Below, in pieces: positions 45,478 to 56,152 of a stretch of DNA of 64,000 bases. Position 1 is the stretch's first letter; every line of letters begins with the position of its first letter. Source of the DNA: Melaminivora sp034675505 (lineage in GTDB: Bacteria; Pseudomonadota; Gammaproteobacteria; Burkholderiales; Burkholderiaceae_C). Made by a program: the position numbers and the translations under genes. The stretch spans positions 558,001 through 622,000 of the forward strand of contig JAUCDD010000025.1 of the NCBI GenBank assembly GCA_034675505.1, in the 5' to 3' direction. The notes under the pieces are model-generated. The model searched no databases. It was not told the origin of the DNA and saw only the letters and a list, made by a program, of their open reading frames with translations.

Positions 45478-46668
45478 ATGCGACCCTTTGTCAAGAAATC
45501 CCTGGTTCTGGCGGCACTGGCCACCAGCGCACCGCTGCTCTACGCCCAGGCCAGCACCAGCAGCGTCCAGCTGTACGGCATCGTGGACGCTGCCGTCCGC
45601 CACACCAACCACGAAGGCCCGACCGCCGATGGCTCCAGGACCCAGATGATCGGTGGCGGCATGTCGCAAAGCCGCTGGGGCATCAACGTGACCGAGGACC
45701 TGGGCGGCGGCATGAAGGCGCTGGTGAACCTGGAAAACCGCTTCACGGCTGACGACGGCACTGCGCTGAACCCTTATTTCCAGCAATCCTGGGTCGCCCT
45801 GCAGGGCGGCTTCGGTCGCATCACCCTGGGCCGCCAGTACAACGTGCTGTTCGACGTGGTGACCACCACCTACGCGTCGTTCCCGTACTCGCCCTACATG
45901 GACGCGTACAAGCCCGAGATCGGCATGTCCCTGGGCGCGCGCGCCAGCAACATGATCAAGTACTCGGCCGAGTTCGGTGCCATCCGCGGTGCCCTGCAGT
46001 ACTCGTTCGATGAGAACAACACGGTCTCCAACGTTGGCACCGGCGTGAACGCTGCCGGCGCCATCAAGACTGCTGGCGGCTACCTGCGCTACGCTGCCGG
46101 CCCGCTGGCTGCAGGCGGTGGCTACCAGCGCACCACGCTGCCGGGCGGCACCCGCGTGGATGCCTGGACCCTGGGCGGTTCCTACCGCAGCGGCCCCATC
46201 TACGTGAACGCCGGCTACGGCGAGAACAAGCGCAAGGACGCCTACGTGATGGGCCTGGCCGGCGTCGTGGACAGCGGCCTGATGGCAGCCTACTGGTCCG
46301 GCTCGTCCAACGGCGGCTTCCTGCCCGGTGCAGGCGCCAACCCTGCCGTTCCCGCCACCATGGTCAACCTGCTGAGCCATGCCGACAAGCGCCAGATGTA
46401 CAAGGTCGGCTTCGGCTACCAGGTCACGCCGCAACTGAACGCTGGCCTGCACTACTACCATGCGCGCCAGTCGGGCTCTTCGACCGGTGCCTTCAACGGC
46501 AAGGCCAACTTCCTGGTGGCCGTGGCCGACTATGCTTTCTCCAAGCGCACCGACGCCTACGTCGGCGTGGACAACACCCGCGTGAGCGGCGGCGCCGGCA
46601 TGGCGCTGGACGCCAATGGCGCGCGCAACCGCACCGGCTTCACCGTCGGCCTGCGTCACCGCTTCTGA
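45478..46668 (+). CDS. Gram-negative trimeric porin
   Basis: A complete 396-residue porin of the same family as its upstream neighbour. The signal peptide is KKSLVLAALATSAPLLYAQ. The mature start SSVQLYGIVDAAVRHT, the block MKALVNLENRFTADDGTALNPYFQQSWVALQGGFGRITLGRQYN and the final GFTVGLRHRF are typical. It forms general diffusion channels for small hydrophilic solutes. Its own terminators on both sides indicate independent expression. Codon use is less extreme than in the surroundings (more GCT, GGT), as expected of a highly expressed gene. Confidence 0.95.
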   Translation: MRPFVKKSLVLAALATSAPLLYAQASTSSVQLYGIVDAAVRHTNHEGPTADGSRTQMIGGGMSQSRWGINVTEDLGGGMKALVNLENRFTADDGTALNPYFQQSWVALQGGFGRITLGRQYNVLFDVVTTTYASFPYSPYMDAYKPEIGMSLGARASNMIKYSAEFGAIRGALQYSFDENNTVSNVGTGVNAAGAIKTAGGYLRYAAGPLAAGGGYQRTTLPGGTRVDAWTLGGSYRSGPIYVNAGYGENKRKDAYVMGLAGVVDSGLMAAYWSGSSNGGFLPGAGANPAVPATMVNLLSHADKRQMYKVGFGYQVTPQLNAGLHYYHARQSGSSTGAFNGKANFLVAVADYAFSKRTDAYVGVDNTRVSGGAGMALDANGARNRTGFTVGLRHRF

Positions 46669-46715
46669 TGCGCCTGTGCACTGGCCGGCTCCAGCCAGCC
46701 GGTGCCTCCATCGAA

Positions 46716-46738
46716 AACCTCCTTCGGGAGGTTTTTTG
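46716..46738 (+). terminator. rho-independent terminator after the second porin
   Basis: AACCTCC, a TTCG tetraloop, GGAGGTT and a T-run; the preceding A-run makes it bidirectional in principle. Confidence 0.9.
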
Positions 46739-46870
46739 CTTGTAGGCCAGGCCAGGCTGCCTGGATGAGCACGGGCCTGGTGCTTTGCGGCCCGGTGCTT
46801 TCCCTATACCCGACTGGCCGTTCAGGTGCGGCATAGTCACGGCTTCAACATACAACGAGGGGTTTCTCAC

Positions 46871-48451
46871 ATGCGACTCACAAGGTTGCTCCTTTCCATG
46901 CTGGCGGCTTCCGCGCTCACCGCAGTGCCGGCCGTCCATGCCAAGACCTTCAAATGGGCCAGCCAGGGCGAGATTTCCACATGGGACATCCACTCGCAGA
47001 ACAACGCGCTGCAAAACGGCATCCATGCCTATGTGTATGAGAGCCTGGTCTACTACAACAGCAAGACCTTCGAGGTCGAGCCCCAGCTGGCCACCGCCTG
47101 GCGCGAAGTCAGCCCGACGCAGGTGCGCTTTACCCTGCGCCAGGGCGTGAAGTTCCATGACGGTTCGCCGTTCACGGCCGACGACGCGGCGTATTCCATC
47201 CAGCGCGCGATGGCCAAGACGTCCAACTACGGCCCCTACGTGCAGGGCATAGACCGCGTGGCCAAGGTGGACGCGAACACCATCGACGTGTTCCTGAAGG
47301 CGCCCAACCCGGTGCTGTTGCGCCAGATGACCGAGCTGCGCATGATGAGCAAGGCCTGGGCCGAGAAGAACCGCTCGGTCGAGCCCAAGGACATCAAGGG
47401 CACGGACGAGAACTTCGCGCACAGGAACGCCATGGGCACGGGCCCGTTCACGCTCGAATCCTGGCAGCCCGACGTGCGCATGGTCTTGAAGCGCAACCCC
47501 AACTGGTGGGGCAAGATGGACGGCAACGTGACCGAGATCGTCTACACGCCCATCAAGTCCGGCGCCACGCGCATCGCCGCGCTGCTCTCGGGTGAAGTGG
47601 ACATGGTGCTCGACCCCGCGCCCCAAGACCTGCCGCGCCTGCGCTCCAACGCCGACCTGAAGGTCATCGACGGCCTGGAAAACCGCACCCTGTTCCTGGG
47701 TATGGACCAGTTCCGTCCCGAACTGGTGGGAAGCAGCGTCAAGGGCAAGAACCCGCTCAAGGACCTGCGCGTGCGCAAGGCCCTGTACCAGGCCATCGAC
47801 GTCAACACCCTCACGCGCAACATCCTGCGCGGCCTGGGCAAGCCGGCCGGCACGCTGGTTGCGCCCCAGGTGGCGGGCTGGACCGAGGCCGTCGGCAAGC
47901 GCTTCCCCTACGATGTCGAAGCCTCCAAGAAGCTGCTGGCCGAGGCCGGCTATGGCGACGGCTTCGAGGTCGACTTCGCCTGCCCGAACAACCGCTACAT
48001 CAACGACGAGGCCATCTGCCAGGCCATCACGGCGATGTGGGCGCGCGTGGGCGTGAAGGCCAAGCTGCGCACGCTGCCCGTGGCAACCTACTTCCCCATG
48101 ATCCAGCGCAGCGAGGCCAGCATCTACCTGCTGGGCTGGGGCGTGCCGACTTTTGACGGCCTGTACAGCCTGCAGTCGCTGGTGCGCAGCGTGGGCACGG
48201 GCGGCGACGGCAACTACAACGTCGGCAAGTACAGCAACGAGCGCATGGACTACCTGGTCGATCGCATCAAGGTCGAGACCGACGCGCCGGTGCGCTCGCG
48301 CATGATGACGGAAGCCCTGCAGCTGTCCAACGACACCGTCTCGCACATCCCGCTGTACGACCAGATCATCCCCTGGGCCATGAAGAAGAATGTCGAGCTG
48401 GTGCATCGGGCGGACAACCGTGTGGACATCCGCACCGTGAAGATCAACTGA
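46871..48451 (+). CDS. peptide ABC transporter substrate-binding protein
   Basis: A 526-residue family 5 solute-binding protein for oligopeptides. The signal peptide ends PAVHA (about residue 24). The family pattern is clear: LQNGIHAYVYESLVYYNSKTFEVEPQLATAWREV, FTLRQGVKFHDGSPFTADD, GTGPFTLESWQPD and RKALYQAID. I start at 46871 because the signal peptide begins there; the frame extends 45 bases upstream. It leads the operon permease-peptidase-permease-ATPase-ATPase and delivers substrate to that transporter. Confidence 0.93.
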   Translation: MRLTRLLLSMLAASALTAVPAVHAKTFKWASQGEISTWDIHSQNNALQNGIHAYVYESLVYYNSKTFEVEPQLATAWREVSPTQVRFTLRQGVKFHDGSPFTADDAAYSIQRAMAKTSNYGPYVQGIDRVAKVDANTIDVFLKAPNPVLLRQMTELRMMSKAWAEKNRSVEPKDIKGTDENFAHRNAMGTGPFTLESWQPDVRMVLKRNPNWWGKMDGNVTEIVYTPIKSGATRIAALLSGEVDMVLDPAPQDLPRLRSNADLKVIDGLENRTLFLGMDQFRPELVGSSVKGKNPLKDLRVRKALYQAIDVNTLTRNILRGLGKPAGTLVAPQVAGWTEAVGKRFPYDVEASKKLLAEAGYGDGFEVDFACPNNRYINDEAICQAITAMWARVGVKAKLRTLPVATYFPMIQRSEASIYLLGWGVPTFDGLYSLQSLVRSVGTGGDGNYNVGKYSNERMDYLVDRIKVETDAPVRSRMMTEALQLSNDTVSHIPLYDQIIPWAMKKNVELVHRADNRVDIRTVKIN

Positions 48452-48585
48452 CCATCGCCACCGCCTGACGTTCATTCGTCCCCGCGCAGCCGGTGCGGCA
48501 CATGCACCGGCTGCGTCGCGCATGGACTGCCGGCCCAATCTGTCGGCTACCATGCGCCACCTTTTTCGAGGCACCTGACCGATCC

Positions 48586-49563
48586 ATGCTTGCCTTCATC
48601 CTCCGCCGCCTCGCGCAGGCCGTGATCGTCATGGTCACCGTGGCCTTCATTTCCTTCATGCTGTTCCAGTTCGTGGGCGACCCGGTGGTCTTCCTGCTGG
48701 GGCAGGATGCCACGCCCGAGCAGATCGCCGACATGCGCGCCTCGCTGGGCCTGGACAAGCCCTTCATCGTGCAGTTCTGGCACTTCCTGGTGAACGCCGC
48801 GCAGGGCGAGTTCGGCCTGTCGCTGCGCCAGGGCGCCAAGGTCTCGCGCCTGATCGCCGAACGCTTCCCGGCGACGCTGGAGCTGGCCCTGGTGGCCGCC
48901 GCCATCGCGCTGCTGGTCGGGGTGCCCATGGGCGTCTACGCAGCCCTCAAGCGCGGCACCTTCACGAGCCAGGTCTTCATGACGCTGTCGCTGCTGGGCG
49001 TGTCGCTGCCCACCTTCCTGATCGGCATCCTGCTGATCCTGGTGTTCTCGGTGACACTCGGGTGGTTCCCCAGCTACGGGCGCGGGCCGACCACGCAGAT
49101 CGGCTGGTGGAGCACGGGCCTCTTGACACCCAAGGGCTGGCACCACCTGGTGCTTCCGGCCGTCACGCTGGCGATCTTCCAGCTCACGCTGATCATGCGG
49201 CTGGTGCGCGCCGAGATGCTGGAGGTGCTGCGCACCGACTACATCAAGTTCGCGCGCGCACGCGGCCTCACGGACCGGGCCATCCACTTCGGCCACGCGC
49301 TGAAGAACACGCTGGTGCCCGTGATGACCATCACCGGCCTGCAGATCGGCGGCCTGATCGCCTTTGCCATCATCACCGAGACGGTGTTCCAGTGGCCCGG
49401 CATGGGCCTGCTGTTCATCCAGGCGGTGACGTTCGCGGACATCCCGGTCATGGCCGCCTACCTGTGCCTGATCGCGCTGATCTTCGTGGTCATCAACCTG
49501 GTGGTCGACCTGCTGTATTTCGCCGTCGATCCACGCCTGCGCGTGTCGGGCAAGGGGCACTGA
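48586..49563 (+). CDS. peptide ABC transporter permease, DppB type
   Basis: A 325-residue inner-membrane permease. The N-terminal ILRRLAQAVIVMVTVAFISFML helix, the GEFGLSLRQGAKV loop and the EAA-type cytosolic loop (EVLRTDYIKFARARGLTDRAIHFGHALKNTLVP) that docks the ATPases are clear. ITETVFQWPGMGLLFIQAV completes the DppB/OppB pattern. It pairs with the DppC-like permease 1.4 kb downstream. The ATG at 48586 suits the N-terminal helix. Confidence 0.93.
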   Translation: MLAFILRRLAQAVIVMVTVAFISFMLFQFVGDPVVFLLGQDATPEQIADMRASLGLDKPFIVQFWHFLVNAAQGEFGLSLRQGAKVSRLIAERFPATLELALVAAAIALLVGVPMGVYAALKRGTFTSQVFMTLSLLGVSLPTFLIGILLILVFSVTLGWFPSYGRGPTTQIGWWSTGLLTPKGWHHLVLPAVTLAIFQLTLIMRLVRAEMLEVLRTDYIKFARARGLTDRAIHFGHALKNTLVPVMTITGLQIGGLIAFAIITETVFQWPGMGLLFIQAVTFADIPVMAAYLCLIALIFVVINLVVDLLYFAVDPRLRVSGKGH

Positions 49564-49564
49564 A

Positions 49565-50799
49565 ATGCCCCAACCCCCCCCGCTGCCAACCAGCGTTACC
49601 AAGCCACTGGGCGCGCGTTTGCGCAGATCGCCCAGTTCCACCCCGAGCTGACCGCGCTGCGCCGCGACCTGCACACGCACCCGGAGCTTGGCTTCGAGGA
49701 GGTCTACACCGGCGCGCGGGTGCGCGAGGCCCTGCGCGCCTGCGGCGTCGATGAGATCCATGAAGGCATCGGCAGGACCGGCCTGGTGGGCATCGTCCAC
49801 GGGCGCGGACGCGGCAGCGGCGCGCTGATCGGCCTGCGCGCCGACATGGACGCGCTGCCCATGACCGAGCACAACGAGTTCGCCTGGCGCTCGGCCAAGA
49901 GCGGGCTGATGCACGGCTGCGGCCACGACGGGCACACCACCATGCTGGTGGGCGCGGCGCGGTATCTCGCGGCCACGCGCGACTTCGACGGCACGGCGGT
50001 GCTGATCTTCCAGCCTGGCGAAGAGGGCTTGGGGGGCGCGCGCGTGATGATCGAGGACGGCCTGTTCGAGCGCTGGCCCGTGCAGGCCGTGTACGCCATG
50101 CACAACTGGCCGGCCATGAAGCCCGGCACCGTGGGCCTGAACGACGGCGCCATGATGGCCGCTGCCGACCGCATCACCATCGACATCACCGGCCGCGGCG
50201 GCCATGGCGCGCACCCCTACCAGACGGTGGACGTGGTGCTGGTGGCGGCGCACATCGTCACGGCCCTGCAAAGCATCGTCGCGCGCAACGTGCGGCCCAT
50301 CGACAGCGCCGTGGTCAGCGTCTGCGCGGTGCAGGCCGGCGACCTGGGCGCCTTCAGCGTGCTGCCGGGCACGGCCACGCTGGTGGGCACGGTGCGCGCG
50401 TTCGATCCGGCCGTGCAGAACATGGTGGCGCAGCGCATCCAGGAGGTGTGCAGCGCCGTCGCCCTGGGGTTTGGCGCCAGCGCCAGCGTGCGCTACGAGC
50501 GCATCTACCCGGCCACCATCAACACGCCCGCCGAGGCGCGCTTTGCCGGCGACGTGGCAGCCAGCCTGGTGGGCGAGCACAACGTGGTGCGCGACCTGGA
50601 GCCCAGCATGGGCGCGGAGGATTTCTCCTTCATGCTGCAGGCCAGGCCCGGCGCCTACCTGCGCCTGGGCCAGGGCATGGGCGCCGGCCACAGCACGCTG
50701 CACAACAGCCGCTATGACTTCAACGACGAGGTGCTGCCGCTGGGCGCGGCGCTGCTGGCCGGGCTGGTCGAGCGCGCGATGCCGCTGGCGGCCGCATGA
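49565..50799 (+). pseudogene. M20 family metallopeptidase/amidohydrolase, frameshifted at a C8 run
   Basis: A peptidase M20 (hippurate hydrolase/aminoacylase-like) that would cut N-acyl amino acids or short peptides with two metal ions. The motifs RADMDALPMTE, HGCGHDGHTTML (metal-binding Cys/His/Asp/His) and FQPGEEGLGGARVMI are intact, and the dimerisation domain follows. The frame carrying FAQIAQFHPELTALRRDLHTHPELGFEE has no start codon after the TGA at 49561-49563. The ATG at 49565 reaches it only if the C8 run at 49574-49581 had nine C. As sequenced the best start would be GTG 49720, losing the N-terminus. It sits inside the peptide transporter operon. Confidence 0.88.
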
Positions 50800-50809
50800 G
50801 GGGAGCCCG

Positions 50810-51004
50810 ATGAACGACCTGCGCTCTCCCGCATTCCTCGCCCGATCCCCGACTCTTTCTCCCTCCCCCTCCGGGGGAGGGCCGGGGTGGGGGCCAGCGA
50901 CGGTTGAGCTTCAGCCGCCACCGCGCGCGCCAGCCGGCCCCCATCCCCACCTTCCCCCAACGGGGGAAGGAGTAAAACCAGACGCCTGCATGGCCTTCCA
51001 ATGA
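50810..51004 (+). CDS. 64-codon leader frame made by an R1 repeat, coupled to the permease
   Basis: Behind a GAGGGGAG ribosome site, ATG 50810 opens a frame (MNDLRSPAFLARSPTLS...) that runs through repeat R1 copy B. It ends in an ATGA shared with the permease start at 51001. The first codons may be the original start region of the permease gene, cut off by the repeat. The peptide itself is low complexity and unlikely to have a function of its own, but reading it could carry ribosomes to the permease. Confidence 0.4.
   Translation: MNDLRSPAFLARSPTLSPSPSGGGPGWGPATVELQPPPRAPAGPHPHLPPTGEGVKPDACMAFQ
50857..50976. repeat. R1 long palindromic repeat, copy B
   Basis: Arms CTCCCTCCCCCTCCGGGGGA and CCCCCAACGGGGGAAGGAG, with GGGGTGGGGGCC / GGCCCCCATCCCC inside. 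Located between the M20 peptidase and the DppC-like permease. Confidence 0.8.
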
Positions 51005-51912
51005 TCCATACCCTCTCGCGCTGGTACGACAGCGATGTCGCCTACAGCTTCCGCCATTCCCCCGTGGCCATCGCGGCCGCGCTGATCGCGCTGGTCTGCG
51101 TGGTCTGTGCCCTCTTTGCCGGCTGGGTGGCGCCGCACAATCCGTTCGACCTGTCCACGCTGGAGCTGGGCGACGCGCGCCTGCCGCCCGCCTGGATCGA
51201 GGGCGGATCGACCAAATACCTGCTGGGCACCGACGACCAGGGCCGCGACATCCTGTCGGCGCTGATCTACGGTGCGCGCATCTCGCTTGTCGTCGGCCTG
51301 GCCTCGGTGCTGTTGTCGGTGGTGGTGGGAGTGGCGCTGGGCCTGTGGGCCGGCTTTGCCGGCGGCTGGGTCGATGCCGTGCTGATGCGCCTGTGCGACG
51401 TGATGCTGTCGTTCCCGGCCATCCTGGTGGCGCTGCTGATCGCCGGCGTGGGCCGCGCGGTGTTTCCCAACGCGCCCGAATCGCTGGCCTTCGGCGTGCT
51501 GATCCTGTCGATCTCGCTCACCGGCTGGGTGCAGTACGCGCGCACCGTGCGCGGCAGCACGCTGGTCGAGCGCAGCAAGGAATACGTCCAGGCCGCCCGC
51601 GTCACCGGCGTGCCGCCCCTGCGCATCATGCGCCGCCACGTGCTGCCCAACGTGCTGGGGCCGGTCATGGTGCTGGCCACCATCCAGGTGGCGACGGCCA
51701 TCATCACCGAGGCCACGCTGTCCTTCCTGGGCGTCGGCGCGCCGCCGACCTCGCCCTCGCTGGGCACGCTGATCCGCGTGGGCAACGACTACCTGTTCTC
51801 GGGCGAGTGGTGGATCACCGTGTTTCCCGGCGTCATGCTGGTGCTGATCGCGCTGTCGGTAAACCTTTTGGGGGATTGGCTGCGCGACGCCCTGAATCCT
51901 CGCCTGCGTTGA
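51001..51912 (+). CDS. peptide ABC transporter permease, DppC type
   Basis: A 303-residue permease. The N-terminal FRHSPVAIAAALIALVCVVCALFAGWVAPHNPFD, LLGTDDQGRDILSALIYGARISL and the cytosolic coupling loop ERSKEYVQAARVTGVPPLRIMRRHVLPNVLGP are characteristic of DppC/OppC. Its start lies directly behind repeat R1 copy B and has no good ribosome site of its own; the 4-base overlap with the repeat-derived leader frame suggests coupled translation. It pairs with the DppB-type permease. Confidence 0.93.
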   Translation: MIHTLSRWYDSDVAYSFRHSPVAIAAALIALVCVVCALFAGWVAPHNPFDLSTLELGDARLPPAWIEGGSTKYLLGTDDQGRDILSALIYGARISLVVGLASVLLSVVVGVALGLWAGFAGGWVDAVLMRLCDVMLSFPAILVALLIAGVGRAVFPNAPESLAFGVLILSISLTGWVQYARTVRGSTLVERSKEYVQAARVTGVPPLRIMRRHVLPNVLGPVMVLATIQVATAIITEATLSFLGVGAPPTSPSLGTLIRVGNDYLFSGEWWITVFPGVMLVLIALSVNLLGDWLRDALNPRLR

Positions 51913-51928
51913 AGAAACGGGCGCCACT

Positions 51929-52902
51929 ATGTCTCTTCTCGAAGTCAAGAACCTGATCGTCGAATTCCCCGGGCGGCGCGGCACGCTGCGCGCCCTGGAC
52001 GACGTGAGCTTTTCCATTGCCCCGGGCGAGATCCTGGGCGTGGTGGGCGAGTCCGGCGCGGGTAAATCGCTCACCGGCGCGTCCATCATCGGCCTGCTGG
52101 AGCCGCCTGGGCGCGTAGCCGGCGGGCAGATCGTGCTGGAGGGCCAGCGCATCGACAACCTGGGCCACGAGCAGATGCGCCACATCCGCGGGCGGCGCAT
52201 CGGCGCCATCTTTCAGGACCCGCTGACCTCGCTGAACCCGCTCTACACCGTGGGCCAGCAGCTCACCGAAACCATACGCACGCACCTGCCGGTCTCCGCG
52301 TCCGAGGCGCGCGAGCGCGCGGTGCAGCTGCTGAAAGACACCGGCATCCCCGCCGCCGAGCAGCGCATCGACCACTACCCGCACCAGTTCTCCGGCGGCA
52401 TGCGCCAGCGCGTGGTGATTGCCCTGGCGCTGGCTGCCGAGCCGCAGCTGATCGTGGCCGACGAGCCGACCACGGCGCTGGATGTGTCCATCCAGGCGCA
52501 GATCATTCAGCTGCTCAAGACCATCTGCAAGACGCGCGGCGCCGCCGTCATGCTGATCACGCACGACATGGGCGTGATCGCCGAGACCTGCGACCGCGTG
52601 GCCGTGATGTACGCCGGGCGCATCGCCGAGATCGGCCCGGTGCACGAGGTCATCAACCACCCGGCGCACCCCTACACGGTGGGCCTGATGGCATCGATTC
52701 CCGACATGGACAGCGAGCGCGAGCGCCTGAACCAGATCGACGGCGCCATGCCGCGGCTGAATGCCATCCCGCGCGGCTGCGCTTTCAATCCGCGCTGCCC
52801 GCAGGTGTTCGAGCGCTGCCGCGTCGAACGCCCTGACCTGATGCCGGCGGGCGCCACCCGCGCCGCGTGCTGGCTGCATGCGGCCGATCAGAAGGAGGCC
52901 GC

Positions 52903-52906
<4 letters not shown>
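51929..52906 (+). CDS. peptide ABC transporter ATPase, DppD type
   Basis: A 325-residue ATPase. Walker A is GESGAGKSLT, the signature is FSGGMRQRVVIA, Walker B is LIVADEPTTALD and the switch His is in LITHDMGV. The C-terminal oligopeptide/dipeptide transporter domain contains the cysteines CAFNPRCPQVFERC that bind an iron-sulfur cluster in DppD/OppD structures. It starts 16 bases after the permease and overlaps the second ATPase by 4 bases. Confidence 0.95.
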
Positions 52907-54063
<1,157 letters not shown>

Positions 54064-54065
54064 AG

Positions 54066-54118
54066 CGAAAAACGCCGTCGGCCGGCGTGGAACAAGGGCG
54101 GCCAGCTATGAAAATGGT
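54066..54118 (-). repeat. R2 GCTAT-type short repeat, copy g
   Basis: GCGAAAAACGCCGTCGGCCG, GCGTGGAACAAGG and CAGCTATGAAAATGGTAG. It supplies the ATG (54108) used by the 5'-nucleotidase gene. Confidence 0.55.
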
Positions 54119-56150
54119 AGTGATCCGGAATCGCTTGCACGCCGCCTGCCGCTCCCTTTCCCTCTCCCTCTCCCGCCTGCGGGAGAGGGTCGGGGTGAGG
54201 GCAGATTTCGCACGCGCTTCGCCCCCTCGCCCCCACCCTGTCCCCCGAGGGGGACAGGGAGCCAAGGCTGCCTCTCTCGTTCTGGCAGCGCTGCTGGCCG
54301 GCTGCGGCGGCTCCGGCCCGGTGCAGCCGGATGCAGGCGCATCCTTCCAGCTCACCATCCTGCACCTGAACGACCACCATTCCAACCTGCAGCCGCGCTC
54401 CGGCACGGTGCAGCTGGACGACGGCAGCGGCCGGCGCGTGCCGGTGGCCATGGAAGTCGGCGGCTTTGCCCGCGTGGCCGGCGCCCTCGACGAGCTGTCG
54501 GCCGCCGCCGGTCCCAACGTGCTGCGGCTGCACGCCGGCGATGCGCTCACCGGCACGCTGTATTTCAACCGCGCGGGCGCGCCCGGCGAGGCCGACGCTG
54601 CGCTGATGGACGTGGCCTGCTTCGATGCCTTCACCCTGGGCAACCACGAGTTCGACAAGGGCGACACCGCGCTCAAGGACTTCTTGGACCGGCTGGCGGC
54701 CGGCCGCTGCCCGGTGCCGGTGCTCAGCGCCAACGTGCAGTTCGGCGCCCGCTCGGCCCTGCACGCCAGCCGCGCGCCCGGCATGGTGCGGCCCTCGGTG
54801 GTGCTGGCGCGTGGCGGGCAGGACATCGGCATCGTCGGCCTCACCGTGGCCTACAAGACCAAGGTGTCGTCCGCGCCCGACCCGGACACGCAGTTCGAGG
54901 ACGAGGCCGCCGCTGCGCAGCGCGAGATCGACCGCCTGGCCGCGCGCGGGGTGAACAAGATCATCGTGCTGAGCCACATCGGCTACCAGGCCGACCTGCT
55001 GCTGGCGCAGCGCCTGCGCGGCGTGGACGTCATCGTCGGCGGCGACTCGCACACCCTGCTGGGGTCGCCCGCCATGGCGCAGGCCGGCATCGGCACGCCC
55101 ACCGCCAGCTACCCGGCGCGCGTGCAGGATGCCGGCGGCCAGCCGGTGTGCGTGGTGCAGGCGGGCGAGTTCTCGCAGGTGCTGGGCGAGCTGCGCGTGC
55201 GCTTTGACGCGCAGGGCAAGGTGCTGGAGTGCAGCGGCACGCCCCATGTGCTGATGGGCGAGGACATGCGCGTCGACGGCCGGGCGCCGGACGCCGCCCT
55301 GCAGCAGCAGCTGGCCGCCAGCCGCGCGGCCACCGGCTTCCTGCGCGCCACGCGGCCGTCCGCCGCCGCCGCCGCGGCGCTCGCGCCGTTCGAGGCGCGC
55401 GTCGCAGGCTTTGCCCGCACCCCGGTGGCGCTGGTGCCCGAGGAGCTGTGCGCGCGCCGCGTGCCGGGCGGGCCGGGCAGCGCCGACTACGGCCGCTCCA
55501 GCAGTGCCTGCAACGCCGAGGGCCGCGTCGGCCAGCACGGCGGCGACATCCAGCAGCTCGTCGCCCAGGCCTACCTGGACATGGCGCGGCGCAGCTACGG
55601 CGGCGCCGACGTGGCGCTGCAGCACGCCGGCGGCGTGCGCACGCCGCTGGCGGGCACGGTGACGGCCGAGGCGATCGTCGGCGTGCTGCCCTTCGGCAAC
55701 ACGCTGTGGCGCCTCACCGTGAGCGGCGCTGAACTCAAGGACATGCTGGAGGACGGCATCGAGGCCGTCTGGGGCCCGGGCGGATCCACTGGCCCCTACC
55801 CCTATGCGGCCGGCCTGCGTTTCGAGGTCGACGTGACGCGCCCGCGCGGCGAGCGTATCGCACGGCTGCAAATCCACGACCCGGCCAGCGACACCTGGGG
55901 CGCTCTGGACGCGGCGCGCATGTACCGCCTGTTCGTGCCCCAGTACACGGCGCGCGGCGGCGACCGCAACCTCACGCTGGCCGGCGTGCCGCCCGAGCGC
56001 CGCCTGGACATCGGCGTGCTGGATGCCGACCTGCTGCTGGACTGGATCGAGCTGCAGCCGCGCGATACTGCCACCGGCCTGCCGCTGCTGGCGCGCCTGC
56101 CTGCCGGCAGCTACAGCACGCAGCGCTTCACCGATCTGCAAAGGAATTGA
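54108..56150 (+). CDS. bifunctional metallophosphatase/5'-nucleotidase lipoprotein with disrupted signal region
   Basis: A 680-residue UshA/YfkN-type enzyme releasing phosphate from nucleotides outside the cytoplasm. The metal motifs LTILHLNDHHSNL and LGNHEFDKG are present, then LSHIGYQADLL, VGGDSH and the C-terminal nucleotide-binding domain (LQHAGGVRTPL, VLPFGNTLWRLTVSG). A lipoprotein signal (AASLVLAALLAGCGG) is clear, but about 48 residues precede it instead of a few. They are encoded by repeats R2 copy g and R1 copy D. This long Arg-rich leader may weaken export. No nearer in-frame start with the signal is visible. Confidence 0.88.
   Translation: MKMVVIRNRLHAACRSLSLSLSRLRERVGVRADFARASPPRPHPVPRGGQGAKAASLVLAALLAGCGGSGPVQPDAGASFQLTILHLNDHHSNLQPRSGTVQLDDGSGRRVPVAMEVGGFARVAGALDELSAAAGPNVLRLHAGDALTGTLYFNRAGAPGEADAALMDVACFDAFTLGNHEFDKGDTALKDFLDRLAAGRCPVPVLSANVQFGARSALHASRAPGMVRPSVVLARGGQDIGIVGLTVAYKTKVSSAPDPDTQFEDEAAAAQREIDRLAARGVNKIIVLSHIGYQADLLLAQRLRGVDVIVGGDSHTLLGSPAMAQAGIGTPTASYPARVQDAGGQPVCVVQAGEFSQVLGELRVRFDAQGKVLECSGTPHVLMGEDMRVDGRAPDAALQQQLAASRAATGFLRATRPSAAAAAALAPFEARVAGFARTPVALVPEELCARRVPGGPGSADYGRSSSACNAEGRVGQHGGDIQQLVAQAYLDMARRSYGGADVALQHAGGVRTPLAGTVTAEAIVGVLPFGNTLWRLTVSGAELKDMLEDGIEAVWGPGGSTGPYPYAAGLRFEVDVTRPRGERIARLQIHDPASDTWGALDAARMYRLFVPQYTARGGDRNLTLAGVPPERRLDIGVLDADLLLDWIELQPRDTATGLPLLARLPAGSYSTQRFTDLQRN
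54151..54265. repeat. R1 long palindromic repeat, divergent copy D, inside a signal-peptide region
   Basis: A variant with arms CTCTCCCGCCTGCGGGAGAG and CCTGTCCCCCGAGGGGGACA and the inner GTCGGGGTGAGGGC / GCCCCCACCCTG. It separates the initiating ATG from the lipoprotein signal of the 5'-nucleotidase. Confidence 0.7.
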
Positions 56151-56152
56151 CC

